Below, piece by piece: positions 1 to 6,496 of a stretch of 11,852 nucleotides of DNA (the first letter of the stretch is position 1; each line of letters begins with the position of its first letter). The notes below the pieces were generated by a model. The model ran no database searches and had not been told where the DNA came from. It was given only the letters and a program-made list of their open reading frames with translations. This stretch comes from Actinomycetes bacterium (GTDB lineage: Bacteria > Actinomycetota > Actinomycetes > Actinomycetales > Cellulomonadaceae): NCBI GenBank assembly GCA_023425905.1, contig JAFABT010000383.1, forward strand, positions 1 through 11,852, in the 5' to 3' direction. The position numbers and the translations under genes are program-made.

Positions 1-1206
1 GCGCCGGCCCTCGGGCCCGCCGCCCTCACTGCCGCGGGTCTCGTCGCGCCCGGCTCGACCGGCGCGGACCTCTCCGACGTCCTGCCCGCCGTCGCCGACA
101 CGCTCGGTGCGGGGCGTGGCCCCGACGACGCCGCGGCCCGGCAGCGACTCGGCCTGCAGCGGGCGACGCGCGTCCTCGTCGTCCTCGTCGACGGTCTCGG
201 GCGGCTCAACCTCGCCGAGCGTGCCCGGCACGCACCGTTCCTCCGTTCCCTCGCAACCGACGCGCACGGCCCGGACGGCACGGGCGGCGTCGACCTCGTC
301 GCGGGTTACCCCTCGACGACGGCTTCCTCGCTCGGAACCTTCGGCACCGGCCTCCCGGCGGGCCGGACGGGACTCGTCGGCTACACCGCTCGCAACCCTG
401 CGACGGGGGGTCTCGGCAACCTCGTCCAGTGGACCGGGCTGCCCGAGCCCGAGGTGTGGCAGCGGGAGCCGACGCTCTTCGAGCACCTCGCGGGCTCGGG
501 GCTCTCCGTCACCGCCGTCGGCCCCGCGCGCTTCGAGGGGTCCGGGATGAGCCGAGCCGCACTGCGAGGAGGCGGGTACCGGCGCTGCGACCGGGCCGAG
601 GACCGCGTCGCCGTCGCCGTCGAGGAGCTCATGGCTCCCGGCCTCGTCTACCTGTACTGGGGCGAGGTCGACAAGGCCGGGCACCACCACGGGTGGGGCT
701 CGCGGCAGTGGGGTGACGAGCTCGCGCTGCTCGACCGCGAGCTCGCCCGGCTCGAGCGGCAGCTTCCGCCCGGCACGCTCCTGCTCGTCACCGCCGATCA
801 CGGCATGGTCGACGTCGACCGCACGCGGCGATGGGACGTCACGACGACCGCGGGCCTTCGTGAGGGGGTCGAGATCATCGCGGGCGAGCCACGTGCGGTG
901 CACGTGCACGTGCCCGGCGGCTCCGACGCGGAGGTGCGCGCCGCTGCGGTGGCCGACCGCTGGCGTGACGTGCTCGGGGACGCGGCCGTCGTCGCGACCC
1001 GCGAGGAGGCCATCGCGGGCGGGTGGTTCGGCGACGTCGCCCCCCACGTGCGCCCGTTGCTCGGTGACGTCGTCGCGGCGGCGACCGGGCGTGCGACGAT
1101 CGTCGACAGCGCGACCCAGACTGCGGCGTCCCTCACGATGGTGGGCGTGCACGGCTCGCTCACGCCGCACGAGATGCGCATCCCCCTGCTCACGATGCTG
1201 CGCTGA
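1..1206 (+). CDS. Alkaline phosphatase family protein (nucleotide pyrophosphatase/phosphodiesterase type), 5' partial
   Basis: The frame is open from base 1, so the start lies upstream; 401 residues are visible, ending in TGA. It belongs to the metal-dependent alkaline phosphatase superfamily, type I phosphodiesterase/nucleotide pyrophosphatase branch. In visible numbering: VDGLG with first metal-binding Asp64; the nucleophile motif GYPSTTASS, catalytic Thr being T106 or T107; WGEVDKAGHHHG supplying Asp224 and His228; TADHGM with Asp266/His267; and the terminal GVHG motif with His384 before a typical ending (PHEMRIPLL). The complete two-metal ligand set therefore appears intact. An internal GTG at 454 cannot be the true start because the nucleophile and first metal ligand lie before it. 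The family hydrolyses phosphodiester or pyrophosphate bonds; the substrate here is unknown. tdk follows 44 nt later on the same strand and may be co-transcribed. Confidence 0.9.
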   Translation, partial: APALGPAALTAAGLVAPGSTGADLSDVLPAVADTLGAGRGPDDAAARQRLGLQRATRVLVVLVDGLGRLNLAERARHAPFLRSLATDAHGPDGTGGVDLVAGYPSTTASSLGTFGTGLPAGRTGLVGYTARNPATGGLGNLVQWTGLPEPEVWQREPTLFEHLAGSGLSVTAVGPARFEGSGMSRAALRGGGYRRCDRAEDRVAVAVEELMAPGLVYLYWGEVDKAGHHHGWGSRQWGDELALLDRELARLERQLPPGTLLLVTADHGMVDVDRTRRWDVTTTAGLREGVEIIAGEPRAVHVHVPGGSDAEVRAAAVADRWRDVLGDAAVVATREEAIAGGWFGDVAPHVRPLLGDVVAAATGRATIVDSATQTAASLTMVGVHGSLTPHEMRIPLLTMLR

Positions 1207-1250
1207 GGGCGTCCCGCTCCCTGCCGTCACCGACCCTGAAGGAACCGCCG

Positions 1251-1910
1251 ATGTCCGAGCTCGTCTTCTTCTCCGGGACGATGGACTCGGGCAAGTCCAC
1301 GCTCGCGCTCCAGATGAACCACAACCACGCGGTGCGGGGGCGGGCGGGCCTCATCTTCTCCCGTCACGATCGCGGTGGCAGCGAGGTCCTCACCTCCCGC
1401 CTGGGGCTGCGCACCTCGGCGATCGAGGTCGACGACCGCACGAGCTTCTGGGACGAGGTCATCACCCGCCGGGTCCGGGGCGAGCGCGTCGACTACCTCA
1501 TCTGCGACGAGGCGCAGTTCTACGCACCCGAGCAGGTCGAGCAGCTCGCGCGCCTCGTCGACGAGATGGGCGTCGACGTCTACGCCTTCGGCATCCTCGC
1601 CGACTTCCGTACCCGGTTGTTCCCCGGGTCCGCCCGCCTCGTCGAGCTCGCCGACCGCGTCGAGACGCTCCAGGTGCAGGCGCTGTGCTGGTGCGGGGCG
1701 CGGGCCACGCACAACGCACGGACCGTCGACGGCGTCATGGTCGTCGAGGGGGAGCAGGTCGTCGTCGGCGACGTCACCGACGACGCCCACACCGCCGTCG
1801 TCCAGTACGAGGTGCTGTGCCGCAGGCACCACATGCGGCGCACGACGGGGACCGCGGCCCGGGGCCATGCGGCGTCCCTCGACACGCTCGACCTCGGCCT
1901 CGACGACTGA
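1251..1910 (+). CDS. tdk: Thymidine kinase (TK1 type)
   Basis: Phosphorylates thymidine to dTMP in the salvage pathway; cytoplasmic. The 219-residue product has the type II thymidine kinase layout: P-loop GTMDSGKS at residues 9-16, DEAQF at 86-90 with E87 as expected catalytic base, and GILADFR at 114-120 in the nucleoside-binding region. A zinc site is formed by C146 and C148 (CWC) plus C190 and H193 (CRRHH). The CxC/CxxH spacing resembles the E. coli Tdk branch rather than the CxxC/CxxC vertebrate branch. A lasso-type segment lies near 157-175 before the final zinc ligands. The ATG is supported by a good ribosome site, GAAGGAA at 1238-1244, six bases upstream. It may be co-transcribed with the phosphodiesterase gene upstream and converges on sepH with only 30 nt between stops. 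Confidence 0.96.
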   Translation: MSELVFFSGTMDSGKSTLALQMNHNHAVRGRAGLIFSRHDRGGSEVLTSRLGLRTSAIEVDDRTSFWDEVITRRVRGERVDYLICDEAQFYAPEQVEQLARLVDEMGVDVYAFGILADFRTRLFPGSARLVELADRVETLQVQALCWCGARATHNARTVDGVMVVEGEQVVVGDVTDDAHTAVVQYEVLCRRHHMRRTTGTAARGHAASLDTLDLGLDD

Positions 1911-1940
1911 ACCGGGGCGGTCGGCCGCGGGCGGCAGCCG

Positions 1941-3134
1941 CTACTCGGGCTTGGCGCCGAAGACGATCTCGTCCCAGCTAGGGACGCTCGCCCGTCCGCG
2001 TCGACCACGGGGACGCTCTGCGAGCGGGGGCGGCGTGTCGTCGGGCGCCGTCGGCGCCTGGGACTGGGCCGGGGGCTGCGCCCCGGGCTGCGGCGAGGGC
2101 GGATCGGTCGTCCCGACCGGTGCGCTCGCAGGCGAGGGCGCCGAGAGCGCGGACCTGGGGGAGCGTGACGCCGCGTCGGGCATCGTGAGGACCCGGGCGT
2201 CACGCGTCGAGTCGACGTCCGAGGCGGCGGGGTGGGCGCCGTAGAGCGGCTCCTCGTCCCCGTCCTGGTCGGCGCGTGCGCCGAGGCCCGTCGCCGAGAA
2301 GTCGAAGGCGTGCTGCGGGCCGAAGCCCTCGAAGTCCGGCTCCTCCGCCTCGAGGTCGAGCTCCTGACGCACGCCGCGTCGCCCCTGGAGGTCGTCGAGC
2401 AGCGCATGCGTGCGATCGGCCTCGGTGACCTCCTCCGGCTCGGCGGTGTCGACGTCGTCGTCCGGCTCGCCGTTCCGGATCGCCCGGGGCGCGTGCCCTG
2501 GGTCGTGCTCGATGTCGAAGACGACGTCGCGGACGGCTGCAAGGTGCCTGCGGGGGACGGGCTCGTCGGCGATCTCGGTCTCCGAGAGCCAGCGCGCCTC
2601 GTCCTCGAGCGCCTCGAGGCTTCGTCGCGGGAGGTCGAAGCTCCACAGCGCCTCGCGGAGGTCGTCCTCCACGAGGAACCGCGCGACGACGGTCCAGGGC
2701 CCGGAGCCCTCACGGTAGGCGTCCCACTCGAGCGTGCCGGTGTCGACCGCACGGGCGGCGAGCCGGTCGAGCACGAGGTCGCCGAGGACCGGTGCGCCGG
2801 CGTCTCGTCCGACGCGGGTCGCGCGCGCCTGCTCGGCCGCGAACTCGCGCTCGGCGAGGACGGGACCGTCGAAGCGGCGCACGTGGTCGACGGGGACCCC
2901 CGCCTCCTCAGCGACCTGCTCCGCGGACAGCCCGGCGCGCACCCGCGCCTGGATCTGACGAGGGGTGAGGTGACCCGACTGCTCGACGCGCAGCTGCTCG
3001 AGCTGCGGGCGGTCCCGGCGCGCGGCGGCCCGCAGCGGCTCGTCGATGCGCAGCAGGAACCGCTGACCGTCGGCACCGGCGAGGACGAGGTGCTCCCCGT
3101 CCTCGTGCAGCCCGACCAGCTCCAGCTCGACCAT
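1941..3134 (-). CDS. sepH: Septation protein SepH (DUF3071 family)
   Basis: SepH is an actinobacterial cell-division protein known in Streptomyces and mycobacteria to bind FtsZ and promote its assembly. The product is 397 residues. The N-terminal domain opens with MVELELVGLHEDG and carries a helix-turn-helix-like segment around 57-90 (LTPRQIQARVRAGLS, then AEEAGVPVDHVRRF). It is followed by a conserved region with the W-x-x-Y/W pattern (TLEWDAY, GPWTVVARF, ALWSFD), a long acidic and then Pro/Ala-rich low-complexity linker (about 215-380), and the characteristic C-terminal tail SWDEIVFGAKPE. In the family the helix-turn-helix and C-terminal tail are the conserved parts. The reading frame stays open far upstream of 3134, but homology begins at this ATG, which has a GGAG-like site 5-6 bases upstream. 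It converges with tdk and diverges from the TRIC gene. Confidence 0.93.
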   Translation of the reverse strand: MVELELVGLHEDGEHLVLAGADGQRFLLRIDEPLRAAARRDRPQLEQLRVEQSGHLTPRQIQARVRAGLSAEQVAEEAGVPVDHVRRFDGPVLAEREFAAEQARATRVGRDAGAPVLGDLVLDRLAARAVDTGTLEWDAYREGSGPWTVVARFLVEDDLREALWSFDLPRRSLEALEDEARWLSETEIADEPVPRRHLAAVRDVVFDIEHDPGHAPRAIRNGEPDDDVDTAEPEEVTEADRTHALLDDLQGRRGVRQELDLEAEEPDFEGFGPQHAFDFSATGLGARADQDGDEEPLYGAHPAASDVDSTRDARVLTMPDAASRSPRSALSAPSPASAPVGTTDPPSPQPGAQPPAQSQAPTAPDDTPPPLAERPRGRRGRASVPSWDEIVFGAKPE

Positions 3135-3157
3135 ACGTGCTCCAATCCTCACCCCTG

Positions 3158-3170
3158 AGGGTGCCACCCT
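3158..3170. repeat. Short perfect inverted repeat in the sepH/TRIC divergent region
   Basis: AGGGT-gcc-ACCCT forms a perfect 5-bp inverted repeat with a 3-base spacer, 24 bases before the sepH start in the 111-bp divergent intergenic space. It could be an operator half-site pair or a hairpin in the sepH leader. Short G/C-rich inverted repeats also occur by chance in this composition. Confidence 0.35.
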
Positions 3171-3232
3171 GGGGCGAGGAACGCCTGGAGGTCGCTCGGT
3201 GCGCCGCGCACCTGACCGCCCGATGCGCCTGG

Positions 3233-3238
3233 GATCAT
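3233..3238 (+). promoter_or_regulatory. Possible -10 element for a leaderless TRIC-gene transcript
   Basis: GATCAT stands 7 bases before the GTG at 3246, the position a -10 hexamer has when transcription starts at the start codon. It matches the A2/T6 core but not T1 of TANNNT, and no clear -35 is seen. It is supported mainly by similarity of layout to the better examples before dut and the APC permease gene. Confidence 0.3.
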
Positions 3239-3245
3239 CGAGGAC

Positions 3246-3881
3246 GTGGCCTCCGAGATCCACCTCATGTTCCCCGTCGAGCTGCTCGCGGTCTTCGTCG
3301 GCGGGCTGTCCGGTGCGCTCGCCGCGGTCCGCAAGCAGTTCGACCTCTTCGGGGTGCTCGTCCTCGCATGGGCGGCAGGCCTCGGCGGCGGGCTGCTGCG
3401 CGACGTCCTCATCGGTGCGACGCCGCCCGTCGGCATCTCCGACTGGCGGCTCGTCGTCGGGGCGCTGGCCGCAGGGGTCGTCGCGTTCTTCTTCCACCCG
3501 CGGCTGCAACGGATCCGGCGCTTCATCGCGGTCCTCGACGCGGGGGCCCTCGCGTTGTTCAGCCTCGTGGGCACCCTCAAGGGGCTCGAGTGGGAGGTGA
3601 CGGGGGTCGCAGCGGTGTTCGTCGGGGTGCTCACCGCGATCGGCGGCGGGGTGCTCCGGGACGTGCTCACCGGGGAGGTGCCTGCGGTGCTCCATCAGCG
3701 CCAGCTCTACGCCGTGCCCACCCTGGTCGGTGCGATCGCCGTCGTCCTGCTGTGGGACATCGGTGCGCTCGACGCCGTGACGAGCGCGGTCGTCGTCGTC
3801 GGTGTCTTCGGGCTGCGGCTCCTCGCCATGCGGTACAAGCTCAGCGCGCCCGGGCCCTGGCGCGGCGGCTTGTCGGGCTGA
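3246..3881 (+). CDS. Trimeric intracellular cation (TRIC) channel family protein (UPF0126)
   Basis: A small integral membrane protein of 211 residues built from two homologous halves. Each half has the family signature: GLGGGLLRDVLIG at 45-57 and AIGGGVLRDVLTG at 131-143. These are followed by PP at 60-61 and VPAVL at 145-149, with the segments LYAVPTLVGA and FGLRLLAMRYK typical of the C-terminal half. About seven membrane segments are predicted by eye. Prokaryotic TRIC proteins form homotrimeric K+/Na+-conducting channels; the in vivo role in actinobacteria is not settled. The GTG start could be leaderless (GATCAT 7 bases upstream). An alternative ATG at 3267 (residue 8) would also leave the whole family domain intact, and neither has a strong ribosome site. 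The phosphatase-family gene follows 34 nt downstream and is probably in the same transcript. Confidence 0.9.
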   Translation: MASEIHLMFPVELLAVFVGGLSGALAAVRKQFDLFGVLVLAWAAGLGGGLLRDVLIGATPPVGISDWRLVVGALAAGVVAFFFHPRLQRIRRFIAVLDAGALALFSLVGTLKGLEWEVTGVAAVFVGVLTAIGGGVLRDVLTGEVPAVLHQRQLYAVPTLVGAIAVVLLWDIGALDAVTSAVVVVGVFGLRLLAMRYKLSAPGPWRGGLSG

Positions 3882-3915
3882 CAGCGGCCGCCGCCGCGTG
3901 CGGAAGGATGGGGTC

Positions 3916-4773
3916 ATGACGACCCCGCCCGCCCTCACCCCGACCACCGGGCCCGACCGGCCTTCGAACGCCGAGCTCATGGCCCTTGCCGAGCTCCTCG
4001 CGCGCGAGGCCGGCGACCTCGTGAGGGCGGGCCGCGCGGCTGGCGTCGAGGTGGCCGCGACGAAGTCGACCGTCGTCGACGTCGTCACGGCCGTCGACCT
4101 CGCCTCCGAGGAGCTGCTGCGGCGGCGGGTCGCGGAGTACCGACCCGGCGACGGATTCCTCGGAGAAGAAGGCGACGACGTCAGTTCGAGCACCGGCCTC
4201 ACGTGGGTCGTGGACCCGATCGACGGCACTGTGAACTTCCTCTACGACCTGCAGTCCTATGCCGTCGCGGTCGCCGTCGTCTCCGGTGAGCCCACCCCGA
4301 GCACGTGGGAGGTCCTCGCCTCGTGCGTCCTGCGCCCCTCCGACGGCACGTGCTGGACCGCGGCCCGTGGTGTCGGGGCGTTCCGCGACGGGGAGCGCAT
4401 CACCGTCGCGGCGGCACGACCGCTCGCCGAGACGTTGCTCGCGACGGGCTTCGGGTACGACCCTGAGCGCCGGCGGCACCAGGGCGAGGTCCTCGCGGGC
4501 CTCCTCCCGCTCGTGCGTGACGTGCGGCGCACCGGCTCGGCCGCGATCGATCTCGTCGAGGTCGCCTCGGGTCGCGTCGACGCGTACTACGAGCGTGGCC
4601 TGCAGCCGTGGGACCTCGCCGCGGCCTCGCTCGTCGCCCAGGAGGCGGGCGCCGACGTCACCGGGTTGCGGGGCGAACCGGCGGGGGCGCCGATGACGGT
4701 GGCGGGCCCGCCCGAGACCGTGGCCGCGCTCGTCGCCCTCCTCGAGGAGTGGGCTGCCGACGTCGGTCCCTGA
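3916..4773 (+). CDS. Inositol monophosphatase family protein (SuhB-like)
   Basis: A Mg2+-dependent, Li+-sensitive-type phosphatase family that hydrolyses inositol 1-phosphate or related sugar/histidinol phosphates. In actinobacteria the inositol made feeds mycothiol and phosphatidylinositol synthesis, but the actual substrate cannot be read from sequence. The 285-residue product shows the full metal site: TAVD at 58-61, GEE at 83-85, DPIDGTVNF at 100-108 (D100, D103), the RRTGSAAIDL segment at 205-214, and PWDLAAASL at 231-239 with D233. The frame is open further upstream, but the ATG at 3916 is chosen because GGAAGGA at 3902-3908 lies seven bases before it and homologous sequence begins after it. 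The gene position corresponds to suhB in the mycobacterial block; histidinol-phosphatase is the main alternative. Confidence 0.92.
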   Translation: MTTPPALTPTTGPDRPSNAELMALAELLAREAGDLVRAGRAAGVEVAATKSTVVDVVTAVDLASEELLRRRVAEYRPGDGFLGEEGDDVSSSTGLTWVVDPIDGTVNFLYDLQSYAVAVAVVSGEPTPSTWEVLASCVLRPSDGTCWTAARGVGAFRDGERITVAAARPLAETLLATGFGYDPERRRHQGEVLAGLLPLVRDVRRTGSAAIDLVEVASGRVDAYYERGLQPWDLAAASLVAQEAGADVTGLRGEPAGAPMTVAGPPETVAALVALLEEWAADVGP

Positions 4774-4835
4774 CCCTGCCGGTGGTCCGTCGGCGACTCT
4801 CCCGGCACGGAGTGGCTTCGCGCTGGAAAATGGTG

Positions 4836-4841
4836 CACAAT
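4836..4841 (+). promoter_or_regulatory. Candidate -10 element for the DUF4193 gene
   Basis: The 201-base gap at 4774-4974 contains one clearly A/T-richer island, around 4824-4842, unusual in this composition. Within it CACAAT resembles a TANNNT -10 hexamer, with TGGCTT 17 bases upstream as a weak -35. It would start transcription near 4848, giving a leader of roughly 127 bases. No other convincing element is seen in the gap. Confidence 0.35.
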
Positions 4842-4848
4842 CCGTGCG

Positions 4849-4938
4849 CCTGGGAACAACGGCGAGCTCCCGGGGATTGACAAGACGTGCGCACGAGCCC
4901 GACGCGGGCTGCGCGCTGCCGGGGCCGGAGCGGACCCC
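4849..4938 (+). promoter_or_regulatory. Tandem hairpins in the DUF4193 leader
   Basis: Three stem-loops can be drawn in a row. CCTGGGA (4849-4855) pairs with TCCCGGG (4868-4874), including one T-G wobble and a 12-base loop. AGCCCG (4896-4901) pairs with CGGGCT (4905-4910) around ACG. GGGGCCG (4921-4927) pairs with CGG-a-CCCC (4931-4938) with one bulged A. If transcription starts near 4848, the first stem sits at the very 5' end of the mRNA. This may be a structured leader; no known riboswitch class was recognised. Confidence 0.35.
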
Positions 4939-4974
4939 GAGAACCCGAGACCTGACACGGAGTGTGAGCCTTCC

Positions 4975-5271
4975 ATGGCAACCGACTACGACGCACCGCG
5001 CAAGAACGAGGAAGACCTTTCCGAGGACTCGCTCGAGGAGCTCAAGGCGCGTCGCTCGGACAAGTCCTCGGGTGCGGTCGACGAGGACGAGACCGAGGCG
5101 GCCGAGGGCTACGAGCTTCCGGGCGCCGACCTCTCGGGCGAGGAGCTCGCGGTTCGCGTCCTGCCCAAGCAGGCGGACGAGTTCACGTGCTCGAGCTGCT
5201 TCCTCGTGCACCACCGCAGCCAGCTCGCCCACGAGAAGAACGGTCAGCCGATCTGCACCGAGTGCGCCTGA
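4975..5271 (+). CDS. DUF4193 family small zinc-ribbon protein
   Basis: A 98-residue acidic protein of a family confined to actinobacteria and of unknown function. The N-terminal two thirds is highly charged and probably partly disordered (NEEDLSEDSLEELKARR, then DEDETEAAEG), followed by a short conserved segment LPGADLSGEEL at 48-58. The C-terminus carries two CxxC knuckles, C72/C75 (CSSC) and C94/C97 (CTEC at the extreme end), a four-cysteine zinc ribbon with HHRSQLAHEKNGQPI between. The ATG is preceded by GTGAG at nine bases and GGAG at twelve, so the ribosome site is weak to moderate. The gene has an unusually long upstream region with potential hairpins and is probably monocistronic: it converges on DUF3093 over a strong hairpin. 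A nucleic-acid or protein-binding role is plausible but unproven. Confidence 0.9.
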   Translation: MATDYDAPRKNEEDLSEDSLEELKARRSDKSSGAVDEDETEAAEGYELPGADLSGEELAVRVLPKQADEFTCSSCFLVHHRSQLAHEKNGQPICTECA

Positions 5272-5291
5272 TCTGACCGACACGCTCTCGT

Positions 5292-5322
5292 GGAGGGCCT
5301 GGCCTATGCGGCCGGGCCCTCC
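5292..5322. terminator. Bidirectional terminator hairpin between DUF4193 and DUF3093 genes
   Basis: GGAGGGCC (5292-5299) pairs with GGCCCTCC (5315-5322). Inside it there is a T-G wobble, then GGCC (5301-5304) pairs with GGCC (5310-5313) around a five-base loop, giving a 13-bp stem. It begins 20 bases after the DUF4193 stop and covers the DUF3093 stop codon (5304-5306), so it can serve both convergent transcripts. There is no T-run, as is common for actinobacterial terminators. Confidence 0.75.
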
Positions 5323-5831
5323 TCGTGCGTCGGGCGCTCCTCGCTCGCGGCGTCCGGCTGAGCGGACGGTGACGGGGCTGCGGTCGTGCGCAACGCGGCG
5401 GCGAGGCGGTCGGGATGGCGCGTCGAGACGAGCCAGTACGGCGTGGGGTCGGCGGCGTCGAGCACGCGGGCCCGGACAGCGGTGCGGACCCACCCTCGCT
5501 GGCACAGGAAGGCGCGCGGGTCGTGCTCACGTCCGAGCGCCAGACGGGTCCCCGCGGCGTCGAGGACCTCGACGTCCCCCAGCATGCTCGTCGCGATGTG
5601 GGCGCGGCCCGTTCGCAGCTCACCGCCCGCGACCGTCACGGGGGTCGCGAGCGCGACGGCGGCCCAGAGGGCGGCCCCGGTCGACACGATCGCCGCGACG
5701 ACCGCAGCCCCGCGCCCCACAGGGATGAACGCGACCGTGACCGTGACGGCGAGGAGGGCGAGGACGCCCCAGCTGCCGGCGCCGGGCCAGAGTCGTTCGG
5801 AGTGTGCCGTCGCTGCGGGGGAGGCGTCCAT
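5304..5831 (-). CDS. DUF3093 family membrane protein
   Basis: A 175-residue protein of an actinobacterial family of unknown function. A short N-terminus with the conserved SERLW motif (11-15) leads into two membrane helices at about 21-38 and 42-62. A soluble C-terminal domain follows, with the family pattern GELRTGRAHI (70-79), LGxxHDPRAFLCQRGWV (99-115) and DPTPYWLVSTRHP (128-140), then a disordered acidic tail. The ATG has no evident ribosome site but has GATGCT six bases upstream, which could make it leaderless. It is divergent from dut, with 104 bases between starts, and convergent with DUF4193. Orthologues occupy the same place beside dut in mycobacteria (Rv2698), suggesting a conserved but unknown link. 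Confidence 0.85.
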   Translation of the reverse strand: MDASPAATAHSERLWPGAGSWGVLALLAVTVTVAFIPVGRGAAVVAAIVSTGAALWAAVALATPVTVAGGELRTGRAHIATSMLGDVEVLDAAGTRLALGREHDPRAFLCQRGWVRTAVRARVLDAADPTPYWLVSTRHPDRLAAALRTTAAPSPSAQPDAASEERPTHEEGPAA

Positions 5832-5837
5832 GACCTC

Positions 5838-5843
5838 AGCATC
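5838..5843 (-). promoter_or_regulatory. Possible -10 element of the DUF3093 gene
   Basis: On the minus strand GATGCT ends six bases before the ATG, where a -10 would lie for a leaderless message. It keeps A2 and T6 of TANNNT but not T1, and no -35 is recognisable. Confidence 0.3.
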
Positions 5844-5922
5844 CCAGGTCGTCGCCGACCCCGGGGGCGAGAGCGGCCGGGTGTCGCTGCCGGCTCCGGC
5901 CCCGTCGCGGGCCGGGCCGCGT

Positions 5923-5928
5923 TAGGCT
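5923..5928 (+). promoter_or_regulatory. -10 element for leaderless dut transcript
   Basis: TAGGCT fits the actinobacterial TANNNT -10 and is followed by exactly seven bases before the dut GTG. No ribosome-binding site lies in that interval. Together these predict transcription initiating at or within a base of the start codon. No good -35 is visible. Confidence 0.65.
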
Positions 5929-5935
5929 CACCGCC

Positions 5936-6400
5936 GTGACCGTCGACCAGCCCGAGGTGCTGCTGCTGCGCCTCGACCCCGACCTGCCCGCTCCCGGCTA
6001 CGCCCACCCGGGTGACGCTGGTGCCGACCTCGTCGCCCGGGAGGACGTCGTCCTCGCCCCGGGCGCCCGGGCGACGGTGCCCACGGGCGTCGCGATCGCC
6101 CTCCCTGACGGGTACGCGGCGTTCGTCCACCCGCGGTCCGGCCTCGCGGCCCGCCACGGCCTGACGATCGTCAACGCGCCGGGCACGGTGGATGCCGGTT
6201 ATCGCGGGGAGATCGCGGTGACGCTGCACAACACGGACGCGCACGAGACCCTCACGCTCAGCCGCGGTGACCGGATCGCGCAGCTCGTCGTCCAGCAGGT
6301 CGCCCGAGCGCGGTTCATCGAGGTCGAGACGCTTCCCGGATCCCACCGCGGGGCTGGCGGCTTCGGGTCGACGGGTGGGTGGGTGCAGCCCGTCGGCTGA
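5936..6400 (+). CDS. dut: dUTP diphosphatase (trimeric dUTPase)
   Basis: Hydrolyses dUTP to dUMP and pyrophosphate, keeping uracil out of DNA and supplying dUMP for thymidylate synthesis. The 154-residue product has all five dUTPase motifs in order: HPGDAGADL (24-32), HPRSGLAARHG (65-75), GTVDAGYRGEI (83-93, catalytic Asp86), RGDRIAQLVVQ (110-120) and the C-terminal P-loop-like RGAGGFGSTGG (138-148). Length and motif spacing are normal for the homotrimeric class, and the intact fifth motif indicates an active enzyme. The GTG start is supported by the leaderless promoter TAGGCT seven bases upstream. It is divergent from DUF3093. DUF3710 lies downstream on the same strand but has its own promoter candidate, so dut may be expressed alone as well as with it. 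Confidence 0.97.
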   Translation: MTVDQPEVLLLRLDPDLPAPGYAHPGDAGADLVAREDVVLAPGARATVPTGVAIALPDGYAAFVHPRSGLAARHGLTIVNAPGTVDAGYRGEIAVTLHNTDAHETLTLSRGDRIAQLVVQQVARARFIEVETLPGSHRGAGGFGSTGGWVQPVG

Positions 6401-6435
6401 CGCCAGCCGGTGAGAGGTTCGACGAGCGCCCGGCA

Positions 6436-6441
6436 TAGGCT
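6436..6441 (+). promoter_or_regulatory. -10 element upstream of DUF3710 gene
   Basis: TAGGCT, identical to the hexamer before dut, lies in the dut-DUF3710 gap. It predicts a start near 6448 and a leader of about 48 bases with a ribosome site. No clear -35 is seen at 17 bases. Confidence 0.5.
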
Positions 6442-6451
6442 GGACGCGCAA

Positions 6452-6475
6452 GGCGCAGCGACCGGGTCGCGCGCC
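6452..6475 (+). promoter_or_regulatory. Strong hairpin in the DUF3710 leader (or dut terminator)
   Basis: GGCGC (6452-6456), one bulged A, GCGAC (6458-6462), loop CGG, then GTCGC and GCGCC (6466-6475) form a 10-bp stem. It lies just after the predicted transcription start and ends nine bases before the ribosome site. It could stabilise the 5' end, influence translation, or terminate dut read-through. No T-run follows. Confidence 0.5.
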
Positions 6476-6483
6476 AGGACGTG

Positions 6484-6489
6484 AAGGAG
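6484..6489 (+). promoter_or_regulatory. Ribosome-binding site deciding the DUF3710 start
   Basis: AAGGAG is four bases from the first GTG (6494) and seven from the second (6497) of a GTG GTG pair. The seven-base spacing favours 6497 as the main initiation codon. Confidence 0.6.
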
Positions 6490-6496
6490 ATCTGTG

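Noticed and set aside
1931..1941. GCGG-cag-CCGC hairpin between tdk and sepH stops
   Set aside because: A four-base stem is not enough to call a terminator. The 30-base gap shows nothing better.
713..1981. 422-codon plus-strand frame over the phosphodiesterase and tdk genes
   Set aside because: It is an Arg/Ser/Pro-rich shadow in the wrong frame. Both underlying genes have intact family motifs in other frames.
2232..3158. 308-codon plus-strand frame opposite sepH
   Set aside because: Antisense shadow. The minus strand carries the SepH N-terminal and C-terminal signatures.
3135..4229. Upstream extension of the sepH reading frame
   Set aside because: The open frame continues by chance through the antisense of the TRIC and phosphatase-family genes. 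Homology and a ribosome site place the start at 3134.
4777..4807. TGCCGG...CCGGCA as a terminator after the phosphatase-family gene
   Set aside because: Only a six-base stem with a 19-base loop and no T-run; too weak in this base composition.
4853..4857. GGAAC resembling an ECF/SigE-type -35
   Set aside because: No matching GTT-type -10 at the required spacing.
4877..4882. Perfect TTGACA (-35 consensus) upstream of DUF4193
   Set aside because: No TANNNT-like hexamer lies 16-19 bases downstream, so it is not called as a promoter element.
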